64,000 bases of DNA from Quercus robur (lineage: Eukaryota > Streptophyta > Magnoliopsida > Fagales > Fagaceae), in NCBI RefSeq assembly GCF_932294415.1, contig NC_065536.1:13857974-13921973 (forward strand), written 5' to 3'. Shown piece by piece: positions 12,685 to 25,774 of this stretch (positions are counted from its first letter, which is position 1; the number at the start of each line of letters is the position of its first letter). The notes beneath the pieces are model-generated. The model was not told where the DNA came from, ran no database searches, and saw only the letters and a program-made list of their open reading frames with translations. The position numbers and the translations under genes were made by a program.

Positions 12685-15357
12685 GATATTAGGTATAATC
12701 AGAAGGTTTTCTTTTCAAAACTAGTTGGGAGTTGGAACTCATTCTAAGAATAGTTCCTTCCATAACATCCTGATGCTTCGTGTGACTTCATTGAGAAAAT
12801 GCAAGACAAGGTGAATTGGGATTAAAAGTCAAGAATATTTAATTATCATCCTAGAAAATCAATATTAATCTTCTATATGTCCAGCGTTTACTAAGTGTAG
12901 AATTGTTACCATAACGAAAGGGAGTTACTAGCCTTCAAGGCAAAGCTATCAATAATATATTCAGTTATTTAATACTCCCTAATTTTTTTCTCAATTTGTT
13001 GATTGAAGGTTTTTTATTATAAATCCTGAGGCTCCGAAAAGATTCTAGGGTTATTACAAGTTATAGAAGTTGGTTAGAACTTACAACCCTTTCCACCACT
13101 TCCGGTTTGCCTTATTACTTGAACATATTGACAATCAAATGCAGCGTAACTGGAATGAAGGACAAGAGAGAGCACCTTTCCAAATGCAATGGCGAGCCAC
13201 CCTACCAAGCTGAAGATTTCAGAGAACCACATTGCCTGCATTACAATAGTAAAAAGAAACACACACACACACACACACACACACAAAGTTTATAGATTTA
13301 CAAGTTTACAGTGAGCCTTAAGATACAAAAAGGTGACAAAAGAAACTTACACCTTTCCGACCAAAAAGGTCTGCAATCCTTCCACTTACTAATCCACCAA
13401 TCACTCCTCCAATAGTCAATGATGAACCAAAAACTGAATACTGCACAAGGCAGAAGAAATGTAAGATAAATGACAGAGTTGATTGGCAACAAAATGAATT
13501 CCACTGAAACAAAGAAATGTGTCATTTCATTACAGTAAAGTTCAGCACAAAGAAAAAGTTTGGCCATACATACAATTCATCAAAGATGTAAAATCTAAAG
13601 GAAATTCAATATGAAGCTGTGAAGAACAAATACACGTGCATCTGTGCAGCACTATACATAACAATTTAAATTTGTTTTTCATTGGTCATATATGTGTAAA
13701 TTTGTGAAAAATACATAAATATTCACATAAGAATGTTTAGAAACACTGATATTCTCATTATTATGTTTATATATACGTATAGTAATGCCAAGAGTGTTGT
13801 AACGCTATTAGCACCTCCTGATGTATCCGACAAAGAAATTTAGGATTCAAATCTCTCTTTTCTTAACTATCGAATTATCAAAACAAAATATATATGTATA
13901 GTAATTTAATGTTCAGCACATTTGTTTATTTTTGGGCATGTATATGCACACTTGCACAAAAGCTATGGTTTTAATAAATAAAAAAATAACATACATTGAA
14001 GTATATATTCATACAACATATTTACTTTCCCTGTGATATATTGACAAATTAGGGTGCACTTAGTAAGTTGAAGTGAATGATGCCCCTCTGTTTTGGCTTG
14101 GGTGGTACTATTATTAGAATAAATGACAGGTTTAAGTTTTACCTTAGCTACAAAAATATTTATACAAGTAAACAACATATCCAAGAAAATGTATGTACAA
14201 ATAAACCATAAGTGAAAAAAAGAAGGGTAATAAATTACTAGTACTTACTGCTGCCACAGATATGTCCAAATCTTCTAGGATTCCAGATTCAGCAGGTGAT
14301 GAATATCCTATCTGTAAGTCAATGATCAAGTATTTGTCCAGACAAAATCAGCAAATCCTGTGGCTAATGCCCCATGTAGGCCTATATTACCACAAAACAG
14401 TACCTTATGCAACGAGTTTATATCACACTCCTCTTAATACACATGTTACATGTATTTAAAACCCATATAGTTAGATTATCAAAAACCCATATAATTAGAT
14501 TCCACGTATATGTGAGACATTTATTACTCAAGATTCTACCTCATCCTATAGACCTATTGACACTCTGCATCCCAAAGAAGCAAGATAGTCCCTTTGCTCA
14601 TTACCAACCCTGCCCTGAGCCAATCTCTTTTACTTCAAAAACAGAAGTCTTGCAAGATGGCCCTCACAATTCCATGACCCATGTTAATACAATCCACTTC
14701 CCCCCCACCATTGAAACTACTTTATTATTCACCTATCACAACTTGTTATATCAACAATTGTGAAAAGGGTAATGTCGCTAGAGGTATTGATACAAAAGCA
14801 AGGGTAGGTCAATTGTGTGGTGTAATAATAAAATCTTGAACTGTCAATTATTGTAAAAAGTAGTAAGGGTTGGGAGTGTCGTTAAAAAAAAAAGTATTTG
14901 TAAAAGAACTCAAAGGTTTGAACTCAAAACCAACGTTCTCAGAACTTGGGACCATTACTGAACTTTATTTAAGACCAACACTGAAACCCACCATAGTAGT
15001 TAGCAGTTAGCACTGGAGGTTGGTGACTTTGACAGTTGTACTGGACGTTGGTGACTCCCAAAAAAAAAAACATAGAAAAGTAGATGCTTAAGAAACGAGC
15101 AAAAAGTGGACTATACATGAGGAAAAACAAAGAGTTTGTTCAGCAACATGATGTATGCTATAATTTAATGCTATGGTACTTACAGCACAGCCAGTACAGA
15201 ATGAGCCACAAAGTGCGACAAGGGTGCTGAGTACAACAACAGGTGTGGCAGTGGCAGAGGCACCAGTTGGTGGTATATCTCCGCCATCAGTATTGGGCCG
15301 GGCTTCGAAATTTGTAGAACTTTGTAATAGTCCTTCTTCCATGCCATCTCTCTCCAT
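9621..15357 (-). CDS. ERD6-like (ESL) monosaccharide transporter B, 478 aa
   Basis: MFS sugar porter with about 12 membrane helices; ERD6-like proteins move hexoses, often across the tonoplast. Exons in order: 15184-15357, 14249-14311, 13351-13440, 13176-13235, 12439-12504, 12297-12362, 12145-12220, 11991-12055, 11672-11764, 11450-11530, 11284-11368, 11147-11190, 11004-11066, 10860-10919, 10707-10760, 10101-10160, 9880-9994, 9621-9742. All have GT-AG borders and sum to 1437 bases without a stop. Motifs: GYSSPAESG (60-68), GRK after helix 2 (about 106-108), PESPRWL (214-220), QQFGGPNA (287-294), GRRP (336-339), PETKGR (460-465). Length is normal for the family. Start: [11 protein letters not shown]; a second Met at residue 6 is possible. 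Oddities: the usual EWSSAG reads EWSKPG at the exon 17/18 joint, and the Gln normally ending exon 6 is Glu. It appears functional and is closest to C and pseudogene A. Confidence 0.93.
13259..13285. repeat. (AC)n microsatellite in intron 3 of gene B
   Basis: Thirteen AC units in a row, just upstream of exon 4 in gene order. Confidence 0.95.
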
Positions 15358-16018
15358 TTCTCTTACAACGGAGAGATAGAGAGAAGTACTGTTGGAGATT
15401 GTTAGGTGAGATAGATCATAGGAATTAAAATTATTAGGACCGAAAAATTATATTCAGAACGCTTTCGTATGCTTATTGGACCGACGCGGACATATGAACA
15501 ATTTGGATACTGTGTATTCAATTCACAGAAGTAAGTTTCTCCAAAAAAAAAAAAAAAAAAAATCATTGAAGTAATGGAGCCCACCAAAGCAATATCCATG
15601 CTTGTGGGTGTGGTTTCTCCGGCTTCTTGACTTGCCTGTTTCTTTCGAAAAGAAAGTTTATGCCATTGACCCACCACGAATGGGAGAAGACAATGATGCT
15701 TTTTATATGATAAAAGTCATGCATAATTGCATAGTTGCTTGTAGAATTTGTAAACAACTTTATTATTAAAAGGACATCATGTCAATCCAAGATAGGGAAG
15801 GCCTGTCATATTCTCCCTTGGACCTTGGAATTCCATTTACTAAAGCACATCATATAGTATTATTGTCAGGACATAGGGCGAGAATTATTATAAAATAATT
15901 CAAATTAGTTTAATTAGGTTCGCTTATGTCATTGATTAAACTCTTGGACCAAATTCATTTCAAGCCTAAGAAGGACCCACTGTTTATATAATTATTGAGA
16001 TTGGGTCATGCCTAATAT
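15358..16018. other. Upstream region of gene B and partial dispersed repeat
   Basis: Bases 15590-15680 resemble 4750-4850 and 8290-8390 of the duplicated spacers, which marks shared promoter-side sequence. No clear TATA box was found near the start codon. From about 15830 the sequence matches the dispersed repeat of 8500-9160 in part. Confidence 0.5.
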
Positions 16019-16027
16019 CATTGAGAA

Positions 16028-16169
16028 ATATTGTACGTGGTGTGGCTTGATGGTAGGAGTTTTTGTTCCAGCACTCAGATATGAGCAGTTTGAGCGATAG
16101 TTTCAGCAAAGTCCATGTGGTACACGTGATATTACCTATTACTGGAGACCTTCTCCTTTTTCATTTAGC

Positions 16170-16217
<48 letters not shown>
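16028..16217 (+). mobile_element. SINE with 47-base poly-A tail
   Basis: A 190-base insertion ends in 47 A residues (16171-16217) and is flanked by a perfect 9-base target duplication, CATTGAGAA, at 16019-16027 and 16218-16226. Near its start TGGCTTGATGGTAGG (from about 16042) resembles a tRNA-type A box, and TTGTTCCAGC about 20 bases later could be a decayed B box. Tail plus target duplication indicate L1-type retroposition. The long pure A tail suggests a recent insertion. Confidence 0.8.
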
Positions 16218-16218
<1 letters not shown>

Positions 16219-16239
16219 ATTGAGAAGCCATGTGGTTGG

Positions 16240-16960
16240 CTCATTGCTCATAATTCACTTGGCTTATTAAATAGTAATGATTTTTTTTTAAGCTTTGTCT
16301 TGTCTATAACTAAAAATCATTTCTGATTTGTAGAAGTCTACAACCTAGATAATTAAAATATTATATGTAGTATTATTGTTAGGACTTAGAGCAACAATTA
16401 TAAATAAAAATAATTCAAATTAGGTGGCTTTTAGGATCTCTTATGTCGTTGATTAGATCAATGATTAAAGTTCATTATATTGTTCAGGTTCACTTTTTGC
16501 TCAGACCAAAGTGGTATAATTTTTCTGGGCAATCCAAGATACTTGAGCATTGTTTTACACAAGAAAAATATGGATCTTCCTATCAAAAAAAGAAAAAAGA
16601 AAAATATGGATCTTGGACCAAATTCATTTCTAACCCACAAAGGACCAAATTCATTTATAAGTCTCATGCTTTTTCAAATCGGCCTCAAGACCCACAAGTT
16701 TTTTTTCTTCAAGGATAGGCCCATTGGCTCACATCTTTTCTATATCATGTAACGGGCTCATGGCCCGAATATTCTTTGACTTCATGAATTAGCCAATGAC
16801 CTATATTTTCACTAAATCATAAATGAGGCTCATGACCATCTCTTTTTTCAATTCACTATAAGCCCAAGTCTTGGTACTTGGCAATTGGGTTCATGGCCCA
16901 TATCATTGCCAACATCACATGGCGAGTTGATGGCCCGTATCAATCTTGCCTAAGGGCTTG
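16240..16960 (+). repeat. Dispersed repeat copy 2, upstream of gene B
   Basis: Matches 8500-9160 in the same orientation over most of its length. Together the two copies bracket gene B. Open frames inside it (16443-17105) overlap in several frames and resemble no family, so no gene is called. Confidence 0.75.
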
Positions 16961-18083
16961 GGCTTGGAGCCCATATATTTTCTCAATATCCTGCAATGTC
17001 ACCAATATTTTAGACAATTTCAGTCGAAGGGGCCCTCAATGTTCAAGTTGGATCAGAAGCCTGAAGCTACGGACTACAACTTTGACCTACAACTCTGGCT
17101 TGTAACTATTTTCTCTCAATTCATGAGGCTGCCCCGTACCTTATATCATCCAGCATGTTGGCTATGAAATATTTCCGATCTTTCCCATTGTGAAAGTTCT
17201 AGCGTGTGAAGGCTTGGACCTAGAAAGTAAAATTGTTTCTCTTTCGGCTAGGAACTAAAATGCTAATTATTGTTGCACGTGCTGAGTTGTACACTGCTGC
17301 ACACACTTCAGCTGAAATTATGTTTTTAAAAACGTGATTTTAGTTATGTGTCTTGTATACACAGCATGTAACTATTACTACTCGGGTTATGAAATGTATC
17401 ATAATCATTAAAATAAAACTTCATAGACTTAGAGTCAGTTGTAGCTACTATTATAACGAACTCATATCTGTGCCAAAATTTGGTTATTTTCATCTTATTA
17501 TTTTTAGTAGTGATGAATTTTTTAGCAATGGAGTGTCTAAAATTATTTTAACAACCAATTAATTTTTAGAGATGATTAAAGTATTAAAATGTTCTAGGTT
17601 TAGTGAATGTTCTAATCATTATTTAATCAAATTTGAGCAAATAAGCAGCACCTACGAATGAGAGAACCACAGATAAGTGTAAGCTTTTATTACTAGTCTC
17701 TCAGCAAAAAAAAGTGCTTTTATTACTAGTCATTTCGCGGCAACTGCAGTGAAGACTGAAGTGGGCCACTAGTTTCTCAATATCAACATCACAATATCCT
17801 TTATATTGTAGGACTAGGACATATTGATGGCTCGTTTCTTGGATCATGTCCCCTTTAAGTCTTAAGTTGGTTTTACTTGTACTCCGAGTAAAAGTATTTG
17901 ATAGTTGCAACAACAAATAAGTGTCATCTCTATAAATTTTACAAATGCTAAAAGATGGAAATATAATTGCTCACACTAAAATTTTTAACTGATTTCTTCC
18001 AAATTTTTGTAATAACATTACTCCAATTATAATACACTATGGACGACATGAACTTTAACTATTATTACTTTGACTTTGTTCGT
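16961..18083. other. Spacer and 3' flank of gene C, no gene seen
   Basis: Bases 16961-17920 hold no recognised gene or element. Bases 17930-18010 are an inverted match to 4222-4300, the 3' flank of the plus-strand ESL copies, and belong to the 3' side of gene C. Confidence 0.5.
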
Positions 18084-21000
18084 TTAGAGAAAATGATTAA
18101 TTGATGCTTGTAATTCTTCTAGAGCTCGCCCCTTGGTCTCTGGTACCACTTTTGCAACGAATAGAACAGTCAAACCACAAATGCCAGTGTAGATGAAAAA
18201 TGTTCCTGATGTAGTATGTCAAAAATATCCATGTATGATTATGGAAGAGAGAGCAAAGAAACTTACACTAAAAATGAAAGTGTTTGTAATCAGGAAACAA
18301 AAAAAGTGAAAGTGAAAGTGTCAATACTCAATACTAATCCATTCCATAACAGAATTAATAGGGTAGAACAATTACCTGCAGTACTCCATTCGGTCATGTA
18401 ATTATAAGAGAATGAAATAATCCAAGAACAAGACCAATTCACTAAAGTCAGAAGGCTTCCACCAGTACCCTTGACATTTATAGGGAATATCTGAAATAGA
18501 AATTCATCCTTGAATTAGAGCAATATACTTGCTTGTTTATGCAAAATTGCTGTTAACAAAATTTTAAATCAATTTGGAATTCAATTATCGACATACCTCT
18601 GACATTATAACCCAGGGTAATCCTGCCATGCCTAATGAATAAGCTACACTAAAACCCTGCATGGATTATTAGCCAGTCAATCACAAGCATCTCAATGTCT
18701 AAAACCTCAGTCCAGAAGTGAAGTAAAATAGATTAATAAACACCCCTTTATTGCTTTTTAAGGATTTAAAAGAAACCAAGCATAATAAAGCTCATGGTAT
18801 GAACATTGCAGTAATTGCAGCTTTAGCTGATAAAAAGGCTTTTTTTAGTCCTGAAAGTATAGAATGTAGAGCAACCTTTTAATCTTTGAATAATTTAATT
18901 GCTTTAAATCTTCTACATTCTAATTTGTGGTTGAAGCATTGATTAGATAAAATCTGGGAAATTCAACTAAGATGTTTTTAGTTCTTTTCTTGCAAAAGGG
19001 TACCATGTTTTTGGTAGTTTGTATTATCAATGTGCCAATTAGCAGTAACATTGCAGTGAGTTTCTTCCAAAATAAGCTCAGAAATTCCCATTCCCACAGG
19101 CCCCAACAAGCCCCAACATTCTAATTGATCAATAGAGTGTAGATGAGACAGAATGTGAGAAATTATATTTAGAAATCTCTTGCAGTTTCTGGAGAAGGGA
19201 AAGGTCATCTTTCAGGTTATGCCTTATTACCAGGATCCCAATGAGCACCAAGATGGGAGTGAGCTCCTTGAACTGGGAGTTCTCCTGCTTGGAACAAAAA
19301 GGTTTAAACAATGATCATTCATATATGTGCAAAACAGAACAACAGACAGAGAAGCTTTGAATTTATTTTCAATAGAAACCTGAAAGGCAAATGCCAAGCC
19401 TGTAAGGAAGGTACTTAAGCACATTCCAGCGGCAGAGACCTGCAAGAGTTAGCAGACTTTAATTCAATCAACTAAACTACACACCATAGGCTAAAAGTTG
19501 ATTTTGTCATGTCCTCACCATAAGAAGTGGCCGTCTTCCTGATTTATCTGTCAAGAATACACTTAAGGCAGTAGCTGGAATCTGTTAAAAGATTGTTTAC
19601 GTGGTTTGTTATAAGTATCAAGCAGAATCCTATATCCAATCAAAGTTATGGTGAGCCAAGTACCTGGATAATTGCCATTGAGATAGTCCCAATGCTGCTT
19701 GAAAAACCTACCATAAACCAGAGGTAATAATCATCATTCCTTCATTTCCTAATATTATCATTAGTTATATGAAACAAATTTTAAAGCTGTTAATTTACCG
19801 GCTTCTTCAAATATAGAACTAGCATAAAATGCAACTGCATTGACTCCAGCAAACTGTTGCAGTAACATCAACCCAAGTCCAACCTAAATGAATTTAAATA
19901 AAACGTGTAAAAAGGTTGTACAAACCAGGAAAAGTAAAAATGCCACAAATGAGTGAGGCTTACGATTAGAGAATGGGTGTATCTCTGCTGGAACAAGTCC
20001 AGAATTCTAGATTTCGAGTGCTGTTGAAAGGTTTCTGTATAATCCTATGAAAAGACAGGAGCAAATCTCATTTTTTGTGGTTGTGCCAAAGAAGCTTTTA
20101 AAACATAAAAATTAGAAATGTTATCCTCTAGTTAAGGGTATGACACTGATACACTGTCATTATATCATGTAGTTGGAAAATTACTTTGATATATGCTGCT
20201 TCTTGAGAAATATCAACGTTCTTTCCTCTAAGACGCTGTAGAACAGTTTCAAGCTCTTTGTCTTTACCAATTTTTGCCTGCAGAGAAATTTTACTCTATC
20301 ATTTTTTGCATTTTAATGGCTGCTCATTTTTTCTTTACAAAATAAACCAAAGAAAAGAAGAAGTTTAGATGTTTCTCCTGAAGCAATTCAAAAGCTTAAG
20401 CTGATACGAAAGAGTGAACATAATGACTTGATGTTATTTTTAAATAGTTGAACAAGCCACTAAAAACATATTAAAGCATGTGTTGTATTCTATTTCATCA
20501 CACAATCCAAAAATCATACAAATAATATTTCTCACCAACCATCTGGGAGACTCCGGAATAAAGAATAATCCCACAAGTTGTACTAGAGATGGAATGGCAC
20601 CTGAAAATAAAATCTATTTGAATAGAATTTATCCTTTTAGAATTTAATTTTTGATTAAATTTATGCAGAGAAAAATCAATACCAAATAAAGCCAGGGTGC
20701 GCCAGGTAACAACATTTCCAATAAAATACATTAGTGAAAGCCCAGAACATAAAATCAACTGCACAAGTAACAAAAGGTAAGTAAGTGAACAATGAATTGG
20801 ATGTTCATTTTAAAGCCATAATAATTTAGATAAACCTGATTAGCTGATGTAAATCGTCCCCTAAGATTCTTTGGTGTTATTTCTGCAATGTATACTGGTA
20901 CCTGTTTGGTTATAAGAATCACTATTTTTGTATTTTAAATAGGCAAATCAATTATAAAATGTCAAACTTACAAAACTTACTACGTAGCAAATAACTCCAA

Positions 21001-23431
21001 TGCCAAAACCCACCAACAGTCTTCCAAAATCCAGCCAAAGAGCAGTCTATGCCAAGCACAGAACTCTATTAGCAGTTGAAGCCCAGAAGAGAAAAATGTA
21101 TAAGCAGTAATTTCCATCAGTAGGTTCATGCTAATTTTGAATAATTTTTTTTTCACTGATATGATCCCTTAACAACGTTTAATAAAGAACCAATGGAAGC
21201 AACTTCAAAGAATAATTACCATAAATATTACCACAATGATTCCAATGTCCCTACTTTTGGAATTTTATTCAAATTTGACAGGGAATTGACATGTAGCTGA
21301 AGAAAATTGGAAATTGTTAAAGATAATATGTATTGGTATGTTTTATATAGGCCCACGGCGCCCAACTTAATGTAAAGTCCATCTACATCACATATAAAAA
21401 ATTTAACCGTTCTAAGGCTTTACACTGTAGACGTAGGTTGTTATGCTGAATCACATAACCCTTGTGTCTTCTCTCTCTTTCTCTCGCTATGCTTCCACTC
21501 TCATCTCTCTACAATGTCTTCTCTTTGATATTAACAGATTAATTTTTAACTAAACTAAGAAGACATTCCTCCTAAATTTTTGTTGGGATTTGGAACTCAT
21601 TCTATGTGAAGTGGTTTCATCAACAAAATGAATTGGTAGCATTAATTGAACATATTTCATCAAGTGCAGCATTGTTTAGGGGAATGAAAGAATGGAAATA
21701 GAAAAACCTTTGCAAATGCAATGGCAAGCCAACCAGCAAAGATGAATAATTCAGAGAACCACATTGCCTGCATTAAAATATCAACAAAAATGATAGAAAT
21801 TAAAAATATAATAATAATAAAAAATTAAAAAAAATCATATTTCTAGTAAATGTGACAAAAGAAACTTACACCTCTCCGACCAATCAGGTCTGCCATCTTT
21901 CCACTTATTAAACCACCTATCACTCCTCCAATAGTCAATATTGAACCAAAAACTGAATACTGCACAAGGCAGAAACAATCTAAGATAAGTAAAGAATTGC
22001 TTGGCAACAAAACCATCTCTACCCAAACAGATAAATGTAACATTTCATTCTACTGAACTTCACCAATGTTCAGTCTCATGTACAATTTTCTTTTGTCCTT
22101 GCAACAAATTGGTGGAAGGGGGGGGGGGGGGGTGTTCCAACTTAGGTTTTCTCCATTGAGAGAACCAGATGCATTATTAAACTATTGGACTCTTGGCAAT
22201 ACAATTCATCAAAGGGGTAAGGTCTTAAAAAAGAAAATTCAATATAAATATGTGAAGAACAATTACATGTCTGCATATTGTGCAAAACTATACATATTAG
22301 TGTAAAGTTATTATGCTTTTTTGGCCAGTGTAAATTGATATGTGAATTTGTGAAATTCATATATACATACACATGTTTGTCTAGAAACACTGATAACCTA
22401 ATAGGCACAATGATTATTTGTATATATGTTTATTAATTGTTTGGCTCATGTATCTATCTGTTGGACATGTGCATTTACTCTTGCACAGACTCTGTCACAT
22501 GTTTAAAGTTGTACCTTATCAATAAAAATAAATTTATACATAAAAGACAATTGAAAAATTAAGAAATAAAGAAATAATTTAGTACTTACAGATGCCGTAG
22601 AGAGATCCAAATCTTCCATGATTCCTGATTCAGCTGGTGATGAATATCCTGACTACAAACCAACCATAATTTAACTGGTTAGACCAAGTTTGCTGGTCCT
22701 ATGGATCATGCATTAATTCATGCTCCATGGAGTAGTGATTTTTTTATATGATTTTTTAAAAATAGTAATCTTTATATAAAGGATTTAGGTTTGAATCCCA
22801 ACCACACCAAATTATTTGGTGTCTTACTCACATAATAAAAAGTAATTATCACAAAACAAACACTATAGGTGTCCAAACCCCATCGTATCTAAAGAAAAAA
22901 AAAAGGGTTTTTAACTTTTATACAGGTACAAGAGGAGTTAAAGTCACACAGTTATAATAACTAGGTACTAAAAGTCTAAAACAAACTTAAAAAATAAATA
23001 TAAATAATTGAGCTTTGAGATATCTAAAACAATTTTTTGACAGGGATAATTTTCTTTTTTCTTTTTTTTTTTCATAATTGTGATTGTTACATAATAAAAG
23101 TGGTGTTAATGGTATGTCCGTATAAGAACAATGTTGTTCTAGTACAATTTACAACTCTAATCTATTGTAAAAGATGATGAAAAAAGTTTGTCCCAAACAG
23201 GGTAATGTTTATAAACAAAATGAAATAAAAGCATTGCTAATAATATGTATAACATTATTAGTGATGCTTTTTGAAAATGTAATGGGTACTTACAGCACAG
23301 CCAGTGCTCATAGAACCGCAGAGGGCGACTATGGTGCTGAGTACAAGAACAGGCGTGGCCGAAGAACCAGCAACACTTGATGGTATGTCTTCTGCATTAA
23401 TTGTAGACCTTGGCAACAGGTCTTCTTCCAT
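18084..23431 (-). CDS. ERD6-like (ESL) monosaccharide transporter C, 466 aa
   Basis: Same family and 18-exon layout as B. Exons: 23294-23431, 22590-22652, 21870-21959, 21708-21767, 20981-21046, 20836-20901, 20683-20758, 20536-20600, 20185-20277, 19964-20044, 19799-19883, 19665-19708, 19519-19581, 19380-19439, 19231-19284, 18597-18656, 18376-18490, 18084-18205; sum 1401 bases, no stop. Start [10 protein letters not shown] is the first Met in frame with the helix 1 exon. Motifs: [17 protein letters not shown] (about 92-97), PESPRWL (about 202-208), QQFAGVNA (about 275-282), [26 protein letters not shown]. The Gln ending exon 6 and both Gln of the helix 7 motif are kept, so the classical sugar-site residues are intact. 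A GA tract lies in the leader. The exon 2 acceptor must be the AG giving TCA-GGA, since the next AG four bases on would break the frame. It appears functional. Confidence 0.93.
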
Positions 23432-23511
23432 GCTTTCTCTTCCAAGCTTTCTTGCAAGAAAGAAAGAGAAAATATGAATACCAAGACTGACAGTCTAGGA
23501 TTCATTTCTGT

Positions 23512-23515
<4 letters not shown>

Positions 23516-23544
<29 letters not shown>
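23516..23544. repeat. (GA)n tract upstream of gene C
   Basis: About 14 GA units, read as CT on the coding strand, begin 85 bases before the start codon of C. CT-rich tracts are common in plant leaders and core promoters. Whether this one acts in transcription is inference. Confidence 0.6.
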
Positions 23545-23546
<2 letters not shown>

Positions 23547-25774
23547 GTTGGAGAATGTCTGGTGAGACCAAACGCATGACATAGTGTTAAGACTTTTAGA
23601 TGGCGGTTATTTTGCAGTTTTAAATTAAGGTCGTGGACCATGATGATCACATGCTCACAGTTTTTATATTATATAAGTTACTTTTTTTCAAAGGGCCCAT
23701 ATTTTTTGTCAAGCTCGACCCAAGTGAAAATTGAAGGGCACATTAATATCACAAGCTAAAGGCCCATTATTTGTATCTTCTCCACCTTCAATCTTCATGT
23801 GGCCCAAAACTACATGGGAATCCCATTAGGGAATTTGGGGAGGAATGGTTTGAACTTTGGAGGAGAATAGCCTATTATTTGTATCCTTCTTTGCCTTCAC
23901 AATTTTTATTTTTTATTTTTTATTTTTTTATCCTTACATTTTGAAATTATTGTCAATTTGGTCTATACGTTTTGACAATAGTTAATTTGGTCAAGATGAT
24001 AACAATAAAATTGACTGCAATTTGAAAATAACATAAACTAAATCAATCAATATTAAAATATAGGGATCAAATTGATTAAATTTACTAAATTAATAAATAA
24101 ATAAATAAATAACCAAATTTAGATAGTATTTATTTATTTATTTTAGGCTGGCATGCAGTCTAAGTGGTATTTTGTGGGTCTAAAAACAATATTTCATTTC
24201 GACCATTAGTCCCATTAACATTTTCTATCAACTACTTAACAATAGGGGCCATTTTGATACAATATCAAAAAATTAAAGACCAAATTGACATTCAACCTAA
24301 GGTTTAGGGATCAAATATATAATTTATCCAAAATTAAAACATGTTAGGCGCTCATATTTGGATTGAAAGTAAGACCCAAAAAAAAAAAAAAAACCTCCTT
24401 TTCTTTCTCTCCTTCCTCTTTTATCCCTTGGACTAATTGCGTTTTGCTAGAGATATTTTTTAGGAAGATTCTCCATTGGATAAAAAAATGAAAAAAATAA
24501 AAAGAATCTAAATGGTAGAAAATCACTGAACCCATTTTGCAACAAACAGGTATTCTCAAATCAAATTTTAAAAAAAAAATAAAAAAAAAGGCTACCCCTA
24601 AATCTAATCAGAAAAACATGCACATATATATAGCTTTTTAACTAAATGTGCACATATATATTGTTTTAATTAACAAAATCCGAAACCTGGTATGGTCTGG
24701 TTTTGATAATGGGTTTGTTTTCATTCGTTGAGTTAAAGTTAATCGAGGGTACCTTTCCTGTTGTTTTAGTAATAGGAGAGTGTTTCGTGGACTGTTGGAA
24801 TGGGTGTGGAATTGTAAAATAGGATTGGTGGAGAAAGATTGAGAAAGTGGAAAGAGGAGAGGGATGATAAAGAAAAGGAAAGAGAGGATAGATCGGTGGT
24901 GATGTGATGGTGCTTAGATTTCGAGTTTGGGAAGGCAACGGTAATTTTAGAAGTGTTTGGGGTCCGAGAAAGTGAAAGAAAATAAAAATTATAGGTTTGA
25001 GATTTTTTTATTATTATTTTTTTTCAATAAAATTAGGAATTAATATTTTTCAAAAAAAAAATTCTGTAATAAAATATATATTCCAATGTGAATTTTATAA
25101 GATATTGAGTTGGTATTTTTAAATACAAATTAAAAATTAAAAGCTATCATGAAGGGTGACACATATTTGTAAAATAATTTGTACACGTAGCATTAATATT
25201 CACAAATTTCTACACTAAATAAAAAACTAATACATGAATAACAATAGAATCCTCCAAAACCACTCAAATCAATTAAGAAAATAAAATAATTATAAATATA
25301 AATATATCAACAAAAATATAATTATATACTATACGGCGGCAAAGATCTCAGCTTCATTTAAATAGTTTTTTTTAGACTCACACACTCTCTTTATCTCTCA
25401 TATATATTTAGTGATTTTTAGTCCAATTTTTTAGCTCCTGAATCCAACCAAAAAAAAAAAAAAAATCAGATATATTATTTACGAGTTGCTTCACGTACGT
25501 ATAAGATTAAAAAAAGCTAAATGTTTTTCTTATCTTAATTAATTAAAATATTTATTTCCTTTTCCGAGTAGGAATAGTATTATAATTCTATTCCTTGATG
25601 GAGCAGGATTCCTTATTCCTATAAGGAGTAGGATTCTCTTCCTATAAACCAATCTCTGTTTCTCTCGTTGTTTTCATTTCATATTCTAGTGTTCTGCTCT
25701 CACTGCTACCGGTTCTGCTTTCTCTCTGTTTCTGTGTTTCCGCTCTGTTTTTTTCTCTCTGGTTCTGTGAAGTC
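23545..25774. other. Spacer between gene C and the J-domain gene
   Basis: Bases 23560-23600 still resemble the ESL upstream sequence of 4680-4730. The rest is AT-rich with A and T tracts, and no gene or complete element was recognised. The last 150 bases form a pyrimidine-rich leader for the J-domain gene, with CCTATAAACC near 25642 as a possible TATA box. Confidence 0.5.

Noticed and set aside
22590-22648. Alternative exon 2 of gene C starting GATATTC
   Set aside because: That acceptor shifts the frame. The AG four bases earlier gives the family sequence [10 protein letters not shown] in frame.
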